From positions 430,149 through 494,148 of the forward strand of contig FJOG01000017.1 of NCBI GenBank assembly GCA_900073065.1: 64,000 nt of DNA, given 5' to 3'. A model generated the notes under the pieces. The model was not told the DNA's origin and made no database searches. It saw only the letters and a list, made by a program, of their open reading frames with translations. Shown here in pieces: positions 57,757-64,000 of the stretch. Made by a program: the position numbers and the translations under genes. Within the stretch, counting starts at the first letter, position 1. The number at the start of each line of letters is the position of its first letter. Source of the DNA: Phialocephala subalpina (Eukaryota; Ascomycota; Leotiomycetes; Helotiales; Mollisiaceae).

Positions 57757-59602
57757 CTACTTGCAGCAACTTGCAACAACGGCAGAAGCAGGCTTGCTTT
57801 TATGTATTTCACAACCAATGCAAGAGCAATCATCACCGCATGGGCAATTCTCCTTCTCTCCACAGCAAGGCATTGGTATGTCCTCCTGGAACCCATTTCC
57901 ATGTATCGTGCAACCAATGCAAGCACAATCATCGCCGCAAGGACACTCATGCTCAGTACCCCCACATCCTTCGCCGGTAAAGGGATAATTGACGAAGAGG
58001 AAGTCATTCTCGGGCAAATTTTGTTCGTCTCCATTTCCAGACGTCGTGCTGGTAGGTGTATGAGCGGTTGGAGAAGCGATTGAATCGGTATTTTGGTTTT
58101 GTGTTGAAACATTGCCGTTCGTGCTACCATTGGTGGGTGGGTGTCCATTGCTGTAGACTTCGCTGGATGGTCGTTCGATGGACATCGATGCGTAGGCAGA
58201 ACGGACATAGTTCTGCGTCGCGTCATTGTAAGGATGTGCAGCACAACCGATACATTGGCAGGTATCTCCACAACCACATGTATGGATGGTGTCCAACGAC
58301 TCCGACATAGGAGGCGTATTGAATGCAAGAGAGCCAGGAGGTATGGGAATTTCCGCTTGAGCATAGTTCGAACGGATACCTTCTCGCCAAGCTGAAGGCT
58401 GCAAAGGATTTTGCCAGGAGCCATAGGTGGGTGGGTATGTGAAGACGGTAGGTTGAGGTACGAATTGCTGGTAGAGACCTGGGTTAAAAGGCATTCCATT
58501 TTGCGGTAATGTCTGATGTGGGATTTGGGGTGTGGTTTGAGTAGAAGTGCCATTCGATTTGGTTTCCTTATTTAATGCTGGATTGCCAGCTTTAGATGAA
58601 CAACAACTTCCTTGTTGGGATTCGCTAGGCTCCGATATCGAGCTGGTACTTGACGAATTGCTATGACTCTTCTGCCGTGGTGCACAGCAAGAACCCCCAT
58701 TAGAGCCATTGGTCTGGCCATTCATGCCACCTTTGCTTGGCTCTATGTAGGAATGTCCGTTGGTGAACTTTCCTGAGTCACCACTTCCGAATGTTATTGG
58801 CGTCGCGAGAGGACTTTCTACAACATGCTCGAGACTGTTGCCGTTCTGGTGATGTACGCCATTGCTGTATCCATTTGTCCCTGGATGAGGGACGACAGAT
58901 CCATTAATTCCGTTGGGATGAGGAGGTGGTTGCATTGGGACCATGCCATATTGTGGTTGGATGTTGGCGTATTGTGGTGCGAAACCATATACAGGTGCGG
59001 GGTTGGCCATAGTATATCCATTCGTAAATGCCACTGGTACATTTCGAGGTCTCTGTTCGAAGGGTTGTATGTTGACATGGTTCATATCCATCCTTTCAAG
59101 GTTGACGGGATCGAATGACTGTTTCCTACTCGACGGTGGCCTAGAGGTTTTCTGGACCTTGAAGGAGGGCTTGGTAGGAGAGGGTAGATCTGATGCACCA
59201 TTCGCAGGTCGCGGAACCACTTGTGCAGCGCTCTGCACCACTGTACCACAACCGCATGCTTGTTTCCTTGGGATAGCAGCAGTAACACTCCCACAACCGC
59301 ATGATTGATCGCGTGGGTGGGGACAGGCGCTCAACGGTCTGCCAGGTTTCCGCACTGGGACCATCAATCTCTCGTTCGCGTGTGTACATTTCGTTGATCG
59401 ATGACCTCGTATACATGGCTCACTGTAAGCAAGATGTTAGCGAACATACATCAAGATAGGCAGCAGAGCCAGGACTGCCTCTGCCCTCATTTTGAGATCG
59501 GTGAGGCTCTGGGCGGCGCACAGCGGTTTCTCCGCCATGCCAAGCTTCTGCAAGAGTGGAATGGACATACCAGGCCATCTTCATTCCATTGATCAAAGGC
59601 AT
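57757..59602 (-). CDS. Copper-fist transcription factor with three C-terminal Cys motifs
   Basis: A 32-nt first exon (59602-59571) joins exon 2 (59422-57757) across a 148-bp intron, giving 565 residues. The copper-fist DNA-binding domain is complete: MPLINGMKMACEPCIRGHRS with zinc ligands C11, C14, C23 and H25, and a GRP minor-groove motif at 38-40, followed by CGCG pairs. The long middle is Asn/Gly/Pro-rich. Three copies of C-x-C-x3-C-x-C-x2-C-x2-H lie near 393, 504 and 537, with extra CC pairs between and at the very end (SCCK). Mac1/GRISEA/Cuf1-type factors use such motifs to bind Cu(I) and switch copper or iron uptake genes. The start is fixed by the conserved first 11 residues. Confidence 0.93.
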
Positions 59603-62223
59603 CTTTCCAGTAATCGGCTCGTGCCGTAATGAGGGGCACGCTGGCAGTCAGTCGGTTGGATGCAGACAGGCTTCACAATCGCTGAAGTCCAAATAGCCTC
59701 ACCGTCTCTCGATGGCCTTGTCGAAACTTGCTTCCGAATGGCGAACCTGCATAAACAGCCGCCACGACCCGATGCAATGGTGATTTGGTACAAACGAGGC
59801 ACCTGGAAAACTGGCACGAGCGTCTGGCGCTTCTTCAGGCGTTCTAGTTCCCAGATCGTAGGGGTCGTGTTAGGATGATCGTGTTTCTTGCGTTTGGAGC
59901 ATCAGCCATAGGTTGAAGTTTGGGAATTGAGAGGCATGAAGGAGAGAAGTTTTGAGCTGATTATTTTGGGCGAGAGAGTCAGCATCAGATCAGATATCTG
60001 AACCGGAGAAGGACGAGGTTGATTAGGATGCGCCGCCTCTTACCAACAACGCGCTTCCCACTAATTCGCTGGTTGGTCGTGAACATCGAAAACTCTGTGA
60101 GACCCCGCAATAGGTCGCGGACATATATCTTGGAAGCAGTAAGACTTGCACCGACTTTCTCGCAGGTGAGTGTGATGAGCAAGTTTATGACCAATAACCT
60201 TAAGAAGTTAAGAGCGGCCTCATGCACCTCTGCACGAGTCAAGGGTCGCAGAAGGCTGCGAGTATCCGAGGGAACAAAAGAATGCGCCACAAGCATCATT
60301 GGAGCGAGACGATCCGAAGCTGGAAAAGCTTACACATATGTACTGGCTATCAGAAAGAAATATTACTCTTTGTGAAGATATAAACATTTTATTGTTGCTC
60401 AATTGAGTAGTTGATGGTTGGGCAGTACAACTCGAAACGAGGCTACAGCAAGGTCAAGGCGGTTCCTGCACGAAAGACGGCCCGGCTAAACCTATTCTAG
60501 ACTTATCTAATCAAGAGTGCCGATGTGCGACAGAAATCTTGAGGACAGGGCATCTTGGGATGAAGATCTACAGATATCTCGGATCATGAAAACGACTTCT
60601 ATAAGTCGATATCGACCTCATTCTGTACAGTACAAGAATCATCCTTCTATTCGGTCGCAACTGCCGAGTCCACTCGAGCTTCAGACCCGCACAGAGGTAT
60701 TCAAGCACAACTCCTGCCTGGGCCGGACGAATGCTTCGTCTTAAACTCATAAAGAAGGTTATCTTAGTTTACCTACACGATCTCTGATCTCTCCTCTTTT
60801 GGTCCTAGCAATCGGTACATTCCAGAAACACAGATCGAGTTTCATCTCAAACCCTAAATTTTCCAGTATCCATCAAGGTCGGGTCAAAGACATGAGTCAA
60901 CCAGTCTCGTGTGGATTCTCGTCTCGTTCATTCGCAACCTTGCCTCCTGTCAGATCTAGAAAGTTTCAAGTATGACGACGTTCACACATTCCCCAGATGA
61001 TCGACGAAACAATGGTCGAGGCGACTGCACGTGATTCGCTCCCCTTTCCTGACTACTCAGGAGGCTCGGCTGACAGCCGAGGAAGAAAGGAGATATTCTT
61101 AGCGATGGTAGATAGTTACAATAGAGAATCCGCATAGCGTGGTGTAGAGAACGCATCTTCGAGATATCAAGACCCTAGTTAGATCCACCATTGGGATCTG
61201 TTTGTCAACACGCCCGCGGACATTCTAGAATGTACGAGATGCAATGGAGGCAGTCAAAAGCCTAGAGCAGTACAAGCATAACAAGCTTCGCAGCGGAGGT
61301 CCCGCTAAGACTCTCCGATCTACACCAGTAAAGAAAAGTGTCTTCATGACTTCGCGAGTAAAGCTGAATGTTTTACCTGTTCTGAATTTCCGAACATTTC
61401 GTCGTGTCATTGTTCACTCAGACAACGAAAGGCGTACGAAGGCGAGGGTCCTAATTTCAAAGAAGCTACAAGAAAATCGAAAGAAGAAGCGTCGTGTTCG
61501 CAGGGGAGAAAAAAAGGGGCCTTGCCAAAGATAGGAGCGGCCCTCGAAGCATTCCACAGTCAGAACTTCTTGATTTGAAACCCCTGGAATTGAAGCTGCA
61601 TGGAGATGCAAAGTTCATTTCGAACGCCAAAGTAACTGGCGTTACACATCACTATGACTTGGTAGTCGAATGAGCGAAAGAATCAAGAGCAACAACAAAA
61701 TAAAACATTCTCAAGATCATAGCAACTTCTTCAGCTGTGCGAGGGAAACCATAGGGTTGGTACCTTCATCTTCCCTCGCTGCGCAGACATCGTATGATGA
61801 TATCTTGGCAAGGCATTCTCAATTCTGAGGATATTCAACCAGGCTCAAAAAGATATGTTGCTGAAGAAAGAAAGAAGATCGGAGGTAGAAGTCATCGTAT
61901 CTAGCGAATCGCGCCAAGAAGTCCCCGAATCAAAAAAGTGCCGTCCGCCGCCGGCAATTCCTACCTTCCTGAACTTTCTCCTTTTCCAATCACCAAACCA
62001 GCAAAAGTGACACAGAAACGTCGTGGTTGGCGCAATAAACATACGATCCTCATCTCGTCTTAAACCGGCCACTAAACACGTCCGAAACCCCGCAGCCGGA
62101 GCTGCCGAGAAAAAAATCAAACATCCGCCTTTGGTTCTCTTCGCGAAATCCTGCCTCACACAACCACAACGGCGACACGCATAAAATTCTCCGCACGTGA
62201 TATCAAACTCCTCCAAGGCCATC
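59603..62223. other. Divergent intergenic region, about 2.6 kb
   Basis: Upstream DNA of the copper-fist and EFM7-like genes. Frames such as 61244-61534 (+) are basic but match nothing. No RNA gene or repeat recognised. Confidence 0.35.
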
Positions 62224-62997
62224 ATGGCATCCGATTCCGACAACGAGGCCTCCCTAGACCTCTTCACCGAACCCTCAGACTACTATCCTCCCTCTCCCAA
62301 ACCAACATCACAAACACACACTCTCCTCTCCGGCCAAATTCTTCATCTCCGACTCGTGGGACATAATCCATTATGGGGACACCACCTTTGGCAAGCTGGT
62401 CGATTAGTCTCTACTTATCTTGAGAAGAACTCAAGCCTAGTGAAAGGGAAAACGGTTCTTGAGCTTGGGGCTGGAGCAGGGTTACCGAGTTTGGTGTGTG
62501 CGGGACTTGGAGCGAAGACGGTTGTGGTGACGGATTATCCTGATGCTGAGTTGGTGCAGAATTTACAACTGAATATTGACCGGTTTTATGAACATCGTGG
62601 GAATGAAGGAGAGGAGAGGAAGATTATTGCAGAGGGGCATTGTTGGGGTAATGATGCCTCGAATTTATTATCGCATCTTCCAGCTAGCGAGCAAGGATTC
62701 GAGGTCTTGATCTTGGCAGATCTGTTGTTCAATCATTCGGAACATGGGAAGTTGGTTGAGACAGTGAAGAGTACGTTGAAGAAGACGAAAGAGGCGAAGG
62801 CGTTGGTGTTCTTTACGCCGTATAGGCCGTGGTTGTTTGAGAAGGATATGGCGTTCTTTGAGTTGGTGAGTGAGGAGGGGTTTGAGGTTGAGAAGGTGTT
62901 GGAGGAGAAGATGGAGAGGGTTATGTTTGAGGAGGATAGGGGGGATGAGGAGTTGAGGAGGACGGTGTTTGGGTATGTGGTTAGGTGGAAATTATAG
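62224..62997 (+). CDS. EFM7/NNT1-like protein methyltransferase
   Basis: Single exon, 257 residues. A seven-beta-strand SAM-dependent methyltransferase of the lysine-methyltransferase-like group: NPLWGHHLWQAGRLVSTYL precedes motif I (KTVLELGAGAGLPSL), then VVVTDYPD (ribose-binding acid), ILADLLFNHSEH (post-I motif) and VFFTPYRPWL. This arrangement is diagnostic of the Efm7/Nnt1 family, which trimethylates the N-terminal Gly and methylates the adjacent Lys of elongation factor 1A. It was formerly called nicotinamide N-methyltransferase. Cytosolic. The chosen ATG lies nine codons after another in-frame ATG and begins the typical acidic leader MASDSDNEASLDLF. Confidence 0.9.
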   Translation: MASDSDNEASLDLFTEPSDYYPPSPKPTSQTHTLLSGQILHLRLVGHNPLWGHHLWQAGRLVSTYLEKNSSLVKGKTVLELGAGAGLPSLVCAGLGAKTVVVTDYPDAELVQNLQLNIDRFYEHRGNEGEERKIIAEGHCWGNDASNLLSHLPASEQGFEVLILADLLFNHSEHGKLVETVKSTLKKTKEAKALVFFTPYRPWLFEKDMAFFELVSEEGFEVEKVLEEKMERVMFEEDRGDEELRRTVFGYVVRWKL

Positions 62998-63308
62998 GGC
63001 AAGGCAACAAACGGGCTAGTCCACGCGAGAAGAAAACCCCCTCACTCCCGAACCGCTGACTATGAGCATTACGACGGAAAACGCGAGCTCAATGCTAGAG
63101 CGGCTAGACGGTATGTAAACGTACGCGTATGAGCAGAGCCTTCGAGCTGTCAACCGACATTGGGATTCATAAGATGACTCACCATGGCGAACAGAACCAA
63201 AACGCTATGGATATGTTCACAAATGTAGAAGTCATCACTCGTGTCAATGCCACCACGCCCAGAGACCACTCCTCATAATGCAGTAGATCTTCTTACACTA
63301 TTTCCACC
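62998..63308. other. Convergent intergenic region
   Basis: 3' flanks of the EFM7-like and dioxygenase-like genes. No coding content seen. Confidence 0.5.
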
Positions 63309-63940
63309 TCATGCTTGTTTCTCTTCCGCCGCCTTCTTCTCCTGAGCTGCCTTCTTCCTCTGCGCGCTCTCCTCCTCTCTTCCCTGAAACAGGTTCAAGT
63401 CCAACGCAATCGGATTTCCCAGCCAAGTTGCTCTCTGAGTATGATCCCTGTACTCTTCTTCATGCTCTCCAGTATCCGGATCAACACAATTCGGATGTAC
63501 GAGCGCGCTCAAAGGTCCTCGATTGATGACTAGCCACGGGATGAAAGCTCCGAATTGTGCTGGAGTGAAGAGGTTCACTTCGAACATGGCGATTGGGTGG
63601 GGTCCGATGGGCTCTTCCCAGAATCTATAGATGCGTAGTTCAGGGACAAAAGAGGAAGGATTAGCGAGGAATGGCAAAGGTTCAGGGAGGACGAACATTC
63701 TAAGCGAATCCTTTGCCATAGTTCGTATGCGAATTGCTTTTGCTTTTGGTTCTTTTGGAAGTAGTAGACGTGAATATCACTGTTGATTTAGGTCAACTTC
63801 GAAAGCCATTGTAGGGCACTTAATATGACATACAACGCTCCTCGGCGGCCATTATCTAAAGGATCTGGAAATCTCTCGTAGGCTTTACTCAGAACTCCTG
63901 TCTGGGGATTGACATAGCCTTGACTTTCAGTCAGCGTCAT
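63309..63940 (-). CDS. DOPA 4,5-dioxygenase-like protein, with one non-canonical intron
   Basis: Three exons (63940-63834, 63779-63697, 63646-63309) give 175 residues. The first intron (63780-63833) is GT-AG. The second (63647-63696, 50 nt) starts GT, has a GCTAATC branch site and pyrimidine run, but ends TG instead of AG. Only its removal joins the family sequence FDIHVYYFQK...WQRIRLE-FPELRIYRFWEEPIGPHPIAMFEVNLF in frame. The family is small extradiol dioxygenases that cleave DOPA or related catechols, with metal-binding His in DIHVYY and GPHP and ending ...DHTQRATWLG. The Lys/Glu-rich tail is unusual. The start may be further upstream, beyond or near the window edge. If the TG acceptor is not used, this is a pseudogene. 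Confidence 0.75.
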
Positions 63941-64000
63941 GCATCTTGAGAATGGTCAACAACGCTTAAAAGAAACCATTGAGTTTGGTTCGTTTTGGTG

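Overview
This window is nuclear DNA from a filamentous ascomycete. Most genes carry one to four short GT-AG introns, mostly 47-120 bp, with CTAAC/CTAAT/CTGAC-type branch sites. The content is typically fungal: Zn2Cys6 and copper-fist regulators, GH125 mannosidases, a Sip5 homologue, fungus-specific small proteins and a Tc1-type transposon carrying C-to-T style nonsense codons. The protein flavour suggests Pezizomycotina, possibly Leotiomycetes; that placement is inference, not proof.

Layout. 1-5.2 kb: a 5' fragment of an aldo-keto reductase cut off by AT-rich DNA, a PAP2 lipid phosphatase and a secreted GH125 alpha-mannosidase. 6.3-15.6 kb: an AflR-like Zn2Cys6 regulator divergent from a 14-TM-type MFS pump, then a nested DNA transposon (a decayed 1.3-kb Tc1 element inside a larger TIR element), then a secreted amidase. 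16.4-22 kb: a GPI-type Ser/Thr-rich protein, a cytochrome b5/AT-hook/RGG gene with two internal stops, mitochondrial ribosomal protein mL50 and a small Cys-rich membrane protein. 22-33 kb: a TmpA-like membrane oxidoreductase, a zeta-class GST, a COX14-domain protein, a DUF2458 protein, a low-complexity protein and DAHP synthase. 33-44 kb: an Ara2-like aldo-keto reductase, a small Cys-rich secreted protein, Sip5, a decayed DUF924 gene and a CCC1/VIT1 vacuolar metal transporter. 44-64 kb: a gene-poor stretch, a tiny conserved protein, an amino-acid permease / DUF1989 / arylmalonate-decarboxylase-like trio, a second GH125 enzyme (membrane-anchored), a copper-fist factor, an EFM7-type methyltransferase and a DOPA 4,5-dioxygenase-like gene at the right edge.

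Possible functional groupings are the regulator + efflux pump (+ amidase) at 6-15.6 kb and the permease + DUF1989 + AMDase-like genes at 48-53 kb. The remaining genes look like unrelated housekeeping or accessory genes. Three loci (transposase, cyt b5/AT-hook gene, DUF924 gene) keep a single reading frame interrupted only by stop codons reachable by C-to-T changes. Two other genes need non-canonical introns (GC-AG in the MFS gene, GT-TG in the dioxygenase). All exon coordinates were spliced by eye from frame and homology. For most genes the summed exon length is a multiple of three.
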